Part shown: piece by piece, positions 8,537 to 17,065 of the stretch | How the letters are laid out: each line of letters opens with the position of its first letter | How positions within the stretch are numbered: position 1 is the first letter of the stretch | Source: Peribacillus asahii | GTDB lineage: Bacteria; Bacillota; Bacilli; Bacillales; DSM-1321 | Assembly: GCF_004006295.1 (NCBI RefSeq) | Contig: NZ_CP026095.1 | Span: 2,590,001 to 2,654,000 of the forward strand | Reading direction: 5' to 3' | Length of the DNA: 64,000 bases | The notes under the pieces: generated by a model | The model's database searches: none | Seen by the model: only the letters and a program-made list of their open reading frames with translations | Told to the model about the DNA's origin: nothing | Made by a program: the position numbers and the translations under genes

Positions 8537-9136
8537 TTATTGGTAATTTATTACTTGTGAAACTAAAGGACCTTTAGTTTTATGTCTTATTTCACAAACT
8601 CTCCTTACATAAAGAAAGAGCGCATTTTTTATTCTAGAAATGCACCCGATTCTTAAATATAGGATATCTAATGTTATTTTCCTTGTTTCCATCTTTAATA
8701 ACAATTTCTGAATAAGTAGTCCACAAATAACACCAGGTATTACACATAACATAGGAAGCCAAACTGGTCCAAATAATAACCCAAATGGCCTAAAACTGGA
8801 AGAATAAATACAACCAACCGTAACAGAGTATGCAGCAAACACAAAAGGGAGAAAGGAATATTTCCCCTTCCCTCCCCCAGCATCTTTCCAAGCATCCCAC
8901 ATAGCAAAGAAATATAAACAAGGATAAAACATTAACCATTGATAATCCACCTGTAAAATCGCCTTTTCTATATCCATTTGAAAACTTGAAATAATCACTT
9001 CGTTAAAATGGCTTTGAGCATTTATTAAAAATTCCAAGAAAACAAACACAATACCTTTTATTAATTTACCATTTAGAAATTGACCAAATCCAGAAAGTGC
9101 TATATTCCATAATAACGCTTCTTTTCTGTTCGTCAC
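8537..9136 (-). CDS. Multi-pass membrane protein, TM2-like start
   Basis: 199 residues starting at GTG (SD aaaagga). The N-terminal ALSGFGQFLNGKLIKGIVFV resembles the GxGQFYNGQxxKG motif of TM2-type membrane proteins. Four or more further helices follow. The C-terminal 40 residues are not hydrophobic and include a segment encoded by a dispersed palindromic repeat (8618-8647), so the original end has probably been replaced. Function unknown. Confidence 0.6.
   Translation of the reverse strand: MTNRKEALLWNIALSGFGQFLNGKLIKGIVFVFLEFLINAQSHFNEVIISSFQMDIEKAILQVDYQWLMFYPCLYFFAMWDAWKDAGGGKGKYSFLPFVFAAYSVTVGCIYSSSFRPFGLLFGPVWLPMLCVIPGVICGLLIQKLLLKMETRKITLDILYLRIGCISRIKNALFLYVRRVCEIRHKTKGPLVSQVINYQ
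8618..8647. repeat. Empty palindromic target repeat inside a coding region
   Basis: Its arms (GCATTT and AAATGC), central ATTC and trailing ACCCGATT match the palindromes that carry the IS3 copies, but no IS is present. It lies in the 3' part of the membrane protein gene and encodes residues of its tail. Confidence 0.55.
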
Positions 9137-9213
9137 ATTGTTCTATTCCTTTTCTATATTCTTTTTTCAATTAGCTTGCTAATGGAGATTTTTTTAATCT
9201 ATTCGATTGTCAA

Positions 9214-10263
9214 TTAACTTCTATCAAATGCTTCTGGTGGCGCTTCCAACCATCCTTTATCAATTAAAATATTCATAGCATCATCAACAAATACGCCAAC
9301 ATTAGTCATATTTCTTACATATAATGCACCTATATCTCTTCTTCCATTTACCGCTAATGAGTTTCCAAATGACCTAATCTTCATAGAGAACATGTCCAAC
9401 TTATGAGATAACATTATTTTATCAGAAAAAGGAGGATAGTCGGATGTTGTAACCAAATGGTCAATGTATGACGGTGTTGGTAAGTTTTCTGACTGAAGCT
9501 TTTCAATACACTGCTTCACTGCTTTATCAGTCATTTCTAAACCTTTTTTAAACAATGATTTTATTTTTTCGTCCTTAACTGTTTGATAAAATCCCAACAA
9601 TAACGCTTTACTTGTTATGTTATTTTCAATGTTATCGTAAAGGTGAACAATTTCCATTGCGTGTAATGATCTAACCTCTCCAAACCAACCGTTTAGATAG
9701 CTTTGTTTATTAGCAAAATCAGGTTTTTCAGGTGTAGGAATACTTGGAGGTTTAACAATTAATTTTTTTTCAAATAAAACATTATTAATCTGTCCTAATA
9801 GGATATCTGTGCATTTATTTACATAAATGAAAAATTCCCTTATATCCTCTCTTATTACTAACGGAATTGCTACTGAATAGATACTAAGCCCAGCCTTAGC
9901 CGTATATTTTAAATATTGCACGTAAAATTCATCTTCGTATAAACGAGGGGCACCAAGATTTACATCATCCTTTGAAAAACCAACAGGTATAGGAAAATTT
10001 TCCTTTTTTAAAAATTTTTCTATCCTCTGCATAAAATCTTTGGATAAGGCTAAACCATTTTCAAGTAACGTCCTAATATATTCATCCTCACAATGTTGTA
10101 GAAAATAAGGCAAGATTTGATTTGCCATACTGTTCCCCATATAGGTAACCCAAAGTTTACCGATTTCAACCGATGTAAATGGCTGTGACTCGTCTAATTC
10201 TTTTGAACTTAAATTAATTGGTTTCATAACATCCATTGGATTAAATTCTTTATCGGTGGTCAT
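9214..10263 (-). CDS. DUF3231 family protein
   Basis: 349 residues made of two similar halves (about 25-165 and 195-340), each predicted as a four-helix bundle, as in DUF3231 proteins of Bacillus. Each half opens with a similar helix (VTYMGNSMANQILPYFLQHC, and VHLYDNIENNITSKALLLGF). The second and third helices carry acidic residues and histidines suggestive of a ferritin-like fold. The family is common in spore formers and its function is not established. SD aggggat precedes the ATG. The gene is monocistronic. Confidence 0.9.
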   Translation of the reverse strand: MTTDKEFNPMDVMKPINLSSKELDESQPFTSVEIGKLWVTYMGNSMANQILPYFLQHCEDEYIRTLLENGLALSKDFMQRIEKFLKKENFPIPVGFSKDDVNLGAPRLYEDEFYVQYLKYTAKAGLSIYSVAIPLVIREDIREFFIYVNKCTDILLGQINNVLFEKKLIVKPPSIPTPEKPDFANKQSYLNGWFGEVRSLHAMEIVHLYDNIENNITSKALLLGFYQTVKDEKIKSLFKKGLEMTDKAVKQCIEKLQSENLPTPSYIDHLVTTSDYPPFSDKIMLSHKLDMFSMKIRSFGNSLAVNGRRDIGALYVRNMTNVGVFVDDAMNILIDKGWLEAPPEAFDRS

Positions 10264-10335
10264 AAGTAATCCCCTTATCTCTATGTTTCATTAAGTTTAA
10301 AGTTACCAATAAACTGTAGTCTTATTCGAGTTAAC

Positions 10336-10368
10336 AGCCTCTTTATCCAAATAGAGGCTTATTTTTTA
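10336..10368 (+). terminator. Terminator-like hairpin before IS3 copy A
   Basis: Arms AGCCTCT and AGAGGCT with a 10-base loop, followed by TATTTTTTAG on the plus strand. No plus-strand gene lies directly upstream, so its client is unclear. Confidence 0.45.
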
Positions 10369-10557
10369 GTATCGGTTTTAGGTCGATTTCGTCAATCCGA
10401 TTGGATACTACATTCCGTGATTTAGGGAATTTCTCCATCCCGAAATATGGGACTTAAATGAAAAATGAGCGCTTATCCTTATTCTGGTATGCTCCCCTTA
10501 TAGTAGACACGTTTTAAAAAGCGCATTAATCTGTCTATTATTAAGGGGGTATTTTTT

Positions 10558-10848
10558 ATGGAGAAAAAAGCAGAGACTTATGATATATCATTCAAGAAAA
10601 AAGCAGTGGATTTATTTCATCAAAAGAAGAATTATGCAGCCGTTTCCAGAGAATTAAACACTCATCGAAAAAACATACAACGATGGGTTAAACAGTTTAG
10701 TGAAGATGGGATGGTTGGTCTTAGAGAAAAACGTGGCAGAAAAAGTGGGTCTAGTAGAGTCTCTTCATCTACCTTTGAAAATACCCAACAGAAAATAAAG
10801 CGATTAGAAGCTGAGAATGAACTATTAAAAAAGCTTTTAAAGATGTGA
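10558..10848 (+). CDS. IS3-family transposase OrfA (copy A)
   Basis: 96 residues: an N-terminal helix-turn-helix (SFKKKAVDLFHQKKNYAAVS to NIQRWVKQF) that binds the IS ends, a basic linker, and a C-terminal leucine zipper (IKRLEAENELLKKLLKM). Near its end the codons tta-aaa-aag form a perfect A_AAA_AAG slippery heptamer. A -1 shift there enters orfB and gives the OrfAB transposase, as is known for this family. Confidence 0.9.
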   Translation: MEKKAETYDISFKKKAVDLFHQKKNYAAVSRELNTHRKNIQRWVKQFSEDGMVGLREKRGRKSGSSRVSSSTFENTQQKIKRLEAENELLKKLLKM

Positions 10849-11735
10849 AAGGAGGAATGAATCTAAAACCTAGTATTCTATTTCCAATCATTAATGATTT
10901 ATCTAAACAAGCTCACTCTATACAGCTACTTTGTCATCTAGCTAAAGTATCAAGAAGTGGATACTACAAGTGGATAAAGCGTAAAGCATTACCTTCGGAA
11001 AAGCAGATAGAGGATGAGAAGCTAAAGCAGAAAATAATAGAATGTCATCAGAAATATAAGGGCATCTATGGCTATAGAAGAATACAAATTTGGTTAAAGA
11101 GGACCTATGATATTCATATTAATCACAAAAAAGTTCAACGGTTACTAAGTGAGCTAGGTATTAAAGCAATTATCAGGAAGAAACGAATTTATTACGGTAA
11201 GAAAGAACCTTATCTTATCTCGAATAATTATTTAAATAGATCCTTTTACGCTTCTCGCCCTAATGAAAAGTGGGTAACGGATATTACGTACCTCATTTTC
11301 AATGGACAGAAACTATACTTGTCTGCCATCAAAGACCTATATAATAACGAAGTTGTTGCGTACCAAATTAGTAGACGTAATGATTATAAACTAGTCTTGG
11401 ATACTCTTAAAAAAGCCATAAAAGGAAGGAATGTAAAGGGACTCCTTCTCCATAGTGATCAAGGATACCAATACACTTCCCATAACTATAATCAGCTACT
11501 CACAAGAAATAAAATGAAAGCTAGTATGTCTAGAAAGGGCAACTGTTGGGATAACGCTAGTATGGAAAATTTCTTTAGTCATTTAAAAACAGAATGTTTT
11601 AACCTGCATACTTTTAAAACTTCACAAGAGGTTAGAAGGGCTATTAAAGACTACATTCACTTTTATAACCACGAAAGGTTTCAAACCAAGCTAAACAACC
11701 TGACTCCTATCGAATATAGAAGTCAGGCTTCTTAA
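10845..11735 (+). CDS. IS3-family transposase OrfB, DDE integrase (copy A)
   Basis: 296 residues in the -1 frame of orfA, overlapping it by 4 bp. An HTH_21-type region (YKGIYGYRRIQIWLKR) precedes the integrase core. The DDE residues are seen in WVTDITYL, LLHSDQGYQYTS and GNCWDNASMENFFSHLKTE. Closest in style to the IS150 subgroup. It can be made as OrfAB by frameshifting; the internal SD AAAGGAGG is too close to its ATG for efficient separate initiation. Confidence 0.95.
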   Translation: MKGGMNLKPSILFPIINDLSKQAHSIQLLCHLAKVSRSGYYKWIKRKALPSEKQIEDEKLKQKIIECHQKYKGIYGYRRIQIWLKRTYDIHINHKKVQRLLSELGIKAIIRKKRIYYGKKEPYLISNNYLNRSFYASRPNEKWVTDITYLIFNGQKLYLSAIKDLYNNEVVAYQISRRNDYKLVLDTLKKAIKGRNVKGLLLHSDQGYQYTSHNYNQLLTRNKMKASMSRKGNCWDNASMENFFSHLKTECFNLHTFKTSQEVRRAIKDYIHFYNHERFQTKLNNLTPIEYRSQAS

Positions 11736-12009
11736 CTGCGCTTATTTTTTTATGTCTACTTGACAGGGGTCAGATCAATTCCTAGGATAGCGCCCTTTAA
11801 TTGACTAACTAAAATCTAAGCTCACTCATAATACCACTTAATTCTTCTTCAATTAACGAACCCGTTTGTTTAAGTACTTTTCTTCACAGTTTTTTATTAC
11901 AGGAATGCTGCCCAGTTAGTAAAAAGCGACTGCTTATATTGAACAATCTCATCCATTTAGTTCCAAGAATATTCCCCCGAAAAATACTGTTTTCGTAAAA
12001 CAATCTAGC

Positions 12010-13305
12010 TTATTTTTTACTTCCGCGAGACCATATCACTACTGGAATTAGTAATAAGGATAGAATTCCTCCAGTAACTGATAATGTTAGATAACTTGAA
12101 CCCGCCACAATCATTCCAGACAATGCTCCGCCAGCAGCTCCTGACAATGCAATTAAAACATCCACTGTACCTTGAGTTTTAGCCCGTGTGGAAGTTTCAG
12201 TTGAATCAACAATAAGTGCAGTCCCACTTATCAAACCAAAATTCCATCCTAATCCAAGTAAAGAAAGAGCAATGACTAGAAGAAGCATAGAATCTCCGGG
12301 TGCAAATGCTGCTATTAAACCTGCCAGAAGCAACGTAGTTCCAGAAGCAATAGCCATCGCAGTACGCCCCAACTTATCAACAAGGACACCTGTAACTAGT
12401 GAAGGGAGATACATGGCACCTATATGAAAACCAATAACAAGACCTACTGCACCCAAGCTATGTCCATGATGTCTCATATGAACTGGTGTCATTGTCATAA
12501 TAGCTACCATTACAATTTGAGTAAGAACCATAATGGTTGCCCCAACGATTATGCCTCTTTTGTTTTCTGCATGTTCAGTTGTTGTCAAATGTCCTTTATC
12601 ACTAGGCTCTTGGTTGGTCGCTTCTATCGTTCTTGCTATAACTAATGGATCTGGACGAAGCATTATGAAAAGCACAACACCCGCCAGGATATATGCCGCT
12701 GCCGCTAAAATGAAAGGGCCAGCAAGTGATGGAACACCAATAGAAAGAGCGAAATTCCCCATTACATTCACTAAATTTGGTCCTGCAACTGCGCCAAATG
12801 TTGTAAAAACCATAGTAATACTAATGGCAGTTGCTCGCTGTTTACTATTCGCTAAGTCTGTACCTGCATAACGAGCTTGTAAATTTGTTGCTGTCCCTGC
12901 ACCATAAACAAGTAGGGAAGTAAATAACAAGAAAACACTATTTATTATTGCCGCAATTATGACTCCTATTGCTCCAAGTCCCCCAATCATAAAACCCGCT
13001 GTAAGACCTGTACGACGTCCAAACGCTTGCGAAAGTCTCCCAACAAATAAGGCTGCTCCTGCTGACCCTAAAGTAAGTAAAGCTGAAGGAAGTCCAGCAA
13101 ACGCATCCGTACCGAGCATTTGCTGTGCAAGAAGTGCCCCCACAGTAACTCCTGCTGCTAACCCTGCACCACCAAAAATTTGTGAAATACTTACAACCAA
13201 TAATGTACGCTTGTATAACGCTTTTTGTTTTTCTGAAGAACCAATGTAGCTTTGTAACGAAGCTGTTTGGACGTCTAACGCTTTTACACTATCCTTGTGC
13301 AACAT
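12010..13305 (-). CDS. MFS exporter/transporter
   Basis: About 431 residues with 12 membrane helices. The loop 2-3 motif A is seen as GRLSQAFGRRTGLT, and the repeat in the second half as LVDKLGRTAM. The ATG at 13305 has SD aaagggagg; an upstream ATG at 13335 has none. It lies just downstream of, and in the same direction as, the MocR regulator but is separated by a terminator. A copy of the putative MocR palindrome overlaps that terminator, so expression from its own controlled promoter is likely. The substrate is unknown. Confidence 0.85.
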   Translation of the reverse strand: MLHKDSVKALDVQTASLQSYIGSSEKQKALYKRTLLVVSISQIFGGAGLAAGVTVGALLAQQMLGTDAFAGLPSALLTLGSAGAALFVGRLSQAFGRRTGLTAGFMIGGLGAIGVIIAAIINSVFLLFTSLLVYGAGTATNLQARYAGTDLANSKQRATAISITMVFTTFGAVAGPNLVNVMGNFALSIGVPSLAGPFILAAAAYILAGVVLFIMLRPDPLVIARTIEATNQEPSDKGHLTTTEHAENKRGIIVGATIMVLTQIVMVAIMTMTPVHMRHHGHSLGAVGLVIGFHIGAMYLPSLVTGVLVDKLGRTAMAIASGTTLLLAGLIAAFAPGDSMLLLVIALSLLGLGWNFGLISGTALIVDSTETSTRAKTQGTVDVLIALSGAAGGALSGMIVAGSSYLTLSVTGGILSLLLIPVVIWSRGSKK

Positions 13306-13362
13306 AATCCAACCTCCCTTTCTATAAACCTCCAACTAGATTTGAACCATCATAACACGCAC

Positions 13363-13395
13363 AAAAAAGGCCATACAATATCATAATTGTATGGC
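13363..13395 (-). terminator. Terminator of the MocR gene overlapping a putative operator
   Basis: A perfect 10-bp stem (GCCATACAAT / ATTGTATGGC) with a 6-base loop, followed by TTTTTT on the minus strand, 9 bp after the MocR stop. The same stem contains ACAAT-N6-ATTGT (13375-13390), which also occurs upstream of the MocR gene. Confidence 0.7.
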
Positions 13396-13403
13396 AAACA
13401 ATA

Positions 13404-14792
13404 TTAGGTAAGATTGTTTAGCAAACGTCTAAGGATAATCAATCCTTGCTCAAGCTCTTCGAGTGTTTTGGGGGCACAGACAGAAACCCTTACAGCCCTT
13501 TCTGGACAACTATTTCCAACTACAAAACGTTCAGCCGCATACACTTGTACTCCCTGCCCAGCAGCTAACGTTTCAAATTCAGCACCTGTAATCTCGCCTG
13601 GTAATAACAACCAACGAAAGATGCCTGTTTCAACACCTAAACACGTATAGTCTGCAAAATATCGATTTACGATTTGGTTTCTGCGAATGGTTTGTTCCCG
13701 ATGACCTTCAATTAAGACTTCAAATTGATTCGATACAATCGTACGTGCTGTAAGTTCTGCTAATAGCGGGGAAACGGTTATATTTAAATTATAAAGTGCC
13801 TTTGAAATCGGCTCCTTAAATTGACTAGGTACTGCTACATAGGCTAGTCGTAACCCCGGTGCTAATGATTTAGATAAACTTGCAATATAGATGACCTGTT
13901 CTGGAGCAAATGATGCGACTGCTGGAAGTTGCTTTTGGTTGAGAAGGTGGTACGAGCCATCTTCAATAATGAACTGATTATACTTTTTGGCAATTGCTGC
14001 AATCCTTTTTCGATTCTCGACCGACATAAAGGAAGCTGTCGGATTATGATAATCTGGAATCAAGTAAATACCTTTAATATTTTCATTTTTACACGCATAT
14101 TCAAAAGACGTTGGACTCATTTCATAGTTCTCTGATTTTATCGGTACTATTTGCACACTAAGCATTGCTGCAACAGTCTTTAATCCAGGATATGTATGAT
14201 CATCAACACCAATGCGATCTCCAGGCTTACAAAGACTTGCCAATGTAGCAGCAATCGCATTTTGACCCCCATTTGCAAATAAAATGTGATCAACGGTTGT
14301 TTCAAACCCACCTCTTCGGATTAGCTTTATAGCTGCATCCTTTTGCCAAAGGCTTTCGCCTGTCCGGCCATAACCAAACCATTTTTCATAATCTGTCTCT
14401 TGCAGCATACTTTTTAGTTGGAGTAGCAGTGGCTCGTACGAAGCATTATCTGGTAGTGTTGCTCCCATTTCAATTAAATGCTTCGGCTTTGTATCTTCAA
14501 GTAAATACGCATTCGACAATGCATCATACGATACAAATGTGCCACTTCCGACAGCTGCACTTAGTAAGCCCTTTAACTCACAAACTTTAAAAGCTTTTGA
14601 AATGGTACTTAAATTTAAATCCAAATAATCAGCCAGTTCTCTCTGCGGAGGAAGTTTTGTTCCAGGTAGTAAAACTCCGTTTAATATATCCTGTTCCAAT
14701 TGCCCTGCGATTGCTTGATAAATAGGCTTTTTAGTTTTATCAATCGATGGCTTCCAGCTCATTGGATAGTTTTCAAAAGAATTAATCGGCAT
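13404..14792 (-). CDS. MocR-family (GntR-HTH/aminotransferase) regulator
   Basis: About 462 residues. An N-terminal GntR winged helix (YQAIAGQLEQDILNGVLLPG, then LPPQRELADYLDLNLSTISK, residues 25-80) is joined to a fold-type I aminotransferase domain. The PLP lysine is in SLSKSLAPGLRLAY; the substrate-side segment reads IPDYHNPTAS. Such proteins sense PLP or an amino-compound and act as activators or repressors rather than enzymes. The ATG at 14801 sits on top of its SD (aaaagg); the ATG at 14792 is well spaced and is used. It probably controls itself and the MFS gene next to it. Confidence 0.9.
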   Translation of the reverse strand: MPINSFENYPMSWKPSIDKTKKPIYQAIAGQLEQDILNGVLLPGTKLPPQRELADYLDLNLSTISKAFKVCELKGLLSAAVGSGTFVSYDALSNAYLLEDTKPKHLIEMGATLPDNASYEPLLLQLKSMLQETDYEKWFGYGRTGESLWQKDAAIKLIRRGGFETTVDHILFANGGQNAIAATLASLCKPGDRIGVDDHTYPGLKTVAAMLSVQIVPIKSENYEMSPTSFEYACKNENIKGIYLIPDYHNPTASFMSVENRKRIAAIAKKYNQFIIEDGSYHLLNQKQLPAVASFAPEQVIYIASLSKSLAPGLRLAYVAVPSQFKEPISKALYNLNITVSPLLAELTARTIVSNQFEVLIEGHREQTIRRNQIVNRYFADYTCLGVETGIFRWLLLPGEITGAEFETLAAGQGVQVYAAERFVVGNSCPERAVRVSVCAPKTLEELEQGLIILRRLLNNLT

Positions 14793-14811
14793 GATACGCA
14801 TCCTTTTTCAC

Positions 14812-14827
14812 ACAATTATATGATTGT
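14812..14827. promoter_or_regulatory. Putative MocR operator
   Basis: ACAAT-TATATG-ATTGT, about 20 bp before the MocR start. The same ACAAT-N6-ATTGT arrangement is found at 13375-13390 before the MFS gene. Confidence 0.35.
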
Positions 14828-14879
14828 ACCATTTATAAAACAATTATAATTTTCTTTAATATTATGCCTTTTAGTGAAT

Positions 14880-15301
14880 ATCCGAGCAGCGATTCTTTTT
14901 ACTTAACTTTTTCGAACGAAAATAGGAAAAGCTGAATAAGGATGAATCCTTAATTATAACGCTTGTACCCTTTATTACACTAACTGCACCGTTAGCCATC
15001 CATGAAGCGCAAAAATCAGCGCTTCACCACAGAGAATGAAAAAATACTAAGATGTCTATAATGGTTCTTAATCCAGTCAACCAATCTATAGATCAATGAA
15101 TTGCAGCTCTCTTTTTTTACGAACTAGAAGGGCCTTCTTTGGTGTTGTCTTTTTTTGTAATAAGAGAAGTTTATTTTCATGGTAGTTGAAGAAGCACAAT
15201 ACATTTAAGAAATACAAATTTAATTTATTCCGCCTCAAAATGGCTCATTTTACTGATGCACCTTTTGTTAATTTGTTTTCGTTTGGCTACTTAATTAGTG
15301 A
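14880..15301. other. Intergenic stretch with one GC-rich hairpin
   Basis: No gene seen. At 15003-15026 there is a perfect 8-bp stem (TGAAGCGC / GCGCTTCA) with an 8-base loop and no T tail. It is not an obvious terminator, and it does not match the IS target palindromes. Confidence 0.4.
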
Positions 15302-16495
15302 CTACCAAATGAATAATCCGACTACCATAGCACTTAACAAGGAGACAGCCATCCCACTCACTAACATCTTCCATACATTTCTTCCGATGATATGTGATTT
15401 TTGTTCATCTAGAATAGAATTAAACGTTCCGTAAATCATGCCAACTGTACTGAAATTTGCGAATGAAGTTAAAAAAGTCACTGCTACCGCAATAGTATGC
15501 GGAGCCAATCCTCTAATCTGATCTTTTAAGTCGAGCATTGCAACAAACTCATTTGTAGCCAGTTTTATTCCCATTAATTGAGCTACATACATAGCATCGT
15601 CTCCAGTTAAACCTAGCAAATATGCAAATGGGCTAAAAATAATGGAGAATATTTTTTGTATGGTCAAACCGTGAACAAATACTCCTAATATACCATTTAC
15701 AGCCGCTGTTAAAGCTACATATCCAATAACCATAGCTGTGATAACAATGACCATTCTTATGCCAACAAGCATGCTGTTTGAAATAGTTGAAAAGAAATCC
15801 TTTCGTTCCCCTTTATCAGGAACGTAAACAATATCTTCTTCTTTGCTCACCTTTATCGGGTTCAGCATGTTTGCTATCAGTAAGGCATTCAAACAATTTA
15901 ATGGAATAGCAACAAATACATAAGTAGCAGGCACCATAGATAAATATGCTCCAATGATTGAGCCGCTGATGCTGCTCATACTCATAATTCCGAACGTCAG
16001 CAGACGCTGCTCTCTTAATACACTTAATTGATGGCGAATAACCGCCAACGCTTCAGTGTTTCCAAGAAACATCATCTGAATAGAAAAAAAGCTCTCTAGC
16101 TTTGGCAGACCTGATAGTTTGGAGATGAGCCAGCCTACTTTATCGATGAGCCATGTCAATATCCCGAAATAGGTTAAAATGTCAAAGAAAGTGACAATGA
16201 ATATAATTGGCATTAAGGCACTAAAAAAGAAATCAATTTGCTCGTTTCCCATCGCTGATGGGAATACAAACGAGATCCCTTGATTTGCACAATCAACTAA
16301 CCATGTAAAAAAGGATGCAATTTGATTAATGACCCACGTGCCTATGGTAGTTGATAGCATGAACCATGTCATAAGCAATTCAGCGATCAACAAAAATAAA
16401 ATAGCTTTCCATTTAACATCCCGTTTTTCAGGCGAACATAAGTAAACCAAACCAATTACCACAAATACCCCGATTACATTTAATAGAAAGTACAA
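15302..16495 (-). CDS. Concentrative nucleoside transporter (NupC/NupG type)
   Basis: 397 residues of the CNT family: an N-terminal helix, a nucleoside-recognition (gate) region and a C-terminal transport core. Family signatures include the stretch MFLGNTEALAVIRHQLSVL at about residues 145-165 and the end domain with SFANFSTVGMIYGTF. It imports nucleosides driven by H+ or Na+. Spacing to the SD is acceptable (aaggag). A terminator and a tiny ORF lie upstream on the same strand. No purine riboswitch was recognised in the leader. Confidence 0.9.
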   Translation of the reverse strand: MYFLLNVIGVFVVIGLVYLCSPEKRDVKWKAILFLLIAELLMTWFMLSTTIGTWVINQIASFFTWLVDCANQGISFVFPSAMGNEQIDFFFSALMPIIFIVTFFDILTYFGILTWLIDKVGWLISKLSGLPKLESFFSIQMMFLGNTEALAVIRHQLSVLREQRLLTFGIMSMSSISGSIIGAYLSMVPATYVFVAIPLNCLNALLIANMLNPIKVSKEEDIVYVPDKGERKDFFSTISNSMLVGIRMVIVITAMVIGYVALTAAVNGILGVFVHGLTIQKIFSIIFSPFAYLLGLTGDDAMYVAQLMGIKLATNEFVAMLDLKDQIRGLAPHTIAVAVTFLTSFANFSTVGMIYGTFNSILDEQKSHIIGRNVWKMLVSGMAVSLLSAMVVGLFIW

Positions 16496-16644
16496 TGATT
16501 AACATCTCCTTATCTCTACCATCTCCAAGCGACTTAATTTAATGTTTGTTTTTTTTACATCTTTCATGTACCTAGAAACGAAATTATATCAATGAACCAA
16601 TAACCAATAACCAAAAGCCAAAGTACTTTAATAAAGTTAAAAAA

Positions 16645-16686
16645 ATAAAAAGGTAACATTACACAGGGGAACGTTACCTTTTTTCA
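16645..16686 (-). terminator. Terminator upstream of the nucleoside transporter
   Basis: Arms AAAGGTAAC and GTTACCTTT, followed by TTTTTATTTTTTT on the minus strand. It lies after a 27-codon ORF and before the nupC-like gene. It could be an ordinary terminator or an attenuator. Confidence 0.6.
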
Positions 16687-16699
16687 GCAATACATTTTA

Positions 16700-16783
16700 T
16701 TATTTTTCAGATGATATGACAGTAATCACGGTTATATCTTTTCGATATAGCAAGTGTACTCGAATTAATAAACTCTCTCTCAT
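16700..16783 (-). CDS. 27-residue ORF of unknown function
   Basis: ATG at 16783 with a fair SD (agaaggga, 8 bp). The product begins MRESLLIRVHLLYRKD and ends VISSEK. It is followed directly by the terminator at 16645-16686. It may be a real small gene or a leader peptide of an attenuator; the amino-acid run gives no hint of a sensed residue. Confidence 0.25.
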   Translation of the reverse strand: MRESLLIRVHLLYRKDITVITVISSEK

Positions 16784-16828
16784 TTATCAAAATCCCTTCT
16801 TTAACTAAACTGTCCCGTTCGTATTATA

Positions 16829-16867
16829 AGGTCAGCCAGTTATTTCTGGTTGACCATTTTTTATATG
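16829..16867 (+). terminator. Hairpin at the left side of the IS110 region
   Basis: Arms GGTCAGCCAG and CTGGTTGACC (one G-U pair) with a 6-base loop, followed by ATTTTTTAT on the plus strand. It may mark the old neighbouring sequence or shield the IS from outside transcription. Confidence 0.55.
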
Positions 16868-17060
16868 GTTTTATCCTATCAGTAGCCAGGGTAGAACGTA
16901 ACTGCCCGTGGGGCTTTGACCCCGTCAGCTAAACCGTTCGCCCCTACTTGTAGAAACATGATTGAGGCTGGTTGGGACGTAGATCTCGTATAACAAGCGA
17001 AGCTGTGACACTGCATGGAGGATTAGGAGTTACTGGCAAATGACTAGTCTAGGAGGAGAT
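16868..17060 (+). ncRNA. Candidate bridge (guide) RNA region of the IS110-family element
   Basis: About 190 bases of structured, less AT-rich non-coding sequence directly precede the IS110 recombinase gene, including a GGGG-N6-CCCC hairpin near 16908. IS110-group elements are known to encode a bridge RNA in exactly this left-end position, which pairs with donor and target. I did not resolve the two guide loops, and the element boundaries are unknown. Confidence 0.35.
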
Positions 17061-17065
17061 TCAGA

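Larger units (their letters stand above)
10485..11777 (+). mobile_element. IS3-family insertion sequence, copy A (1293 bp)
   Basis: The ends are TGGTATGCTCCCC... and ...GGGGTCAGATCA, forming imperfect 26-bp terminal inverted repeats (18 of 26 match). A 4-bp duplication ATTC lies at 10481-10484 and 11778-11781. The two genes overlap, with a frameshift signal between them. Copies B (53733) and C (59064) have the same length. Copy A differs from B and C at several residues (Y versus C before QISRR, AIKGRN versus ALKGRN), so it is the older insertion or a separate arrival. The insertion is in the loop of an intergenic palindrome. Confidence 0.95.
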
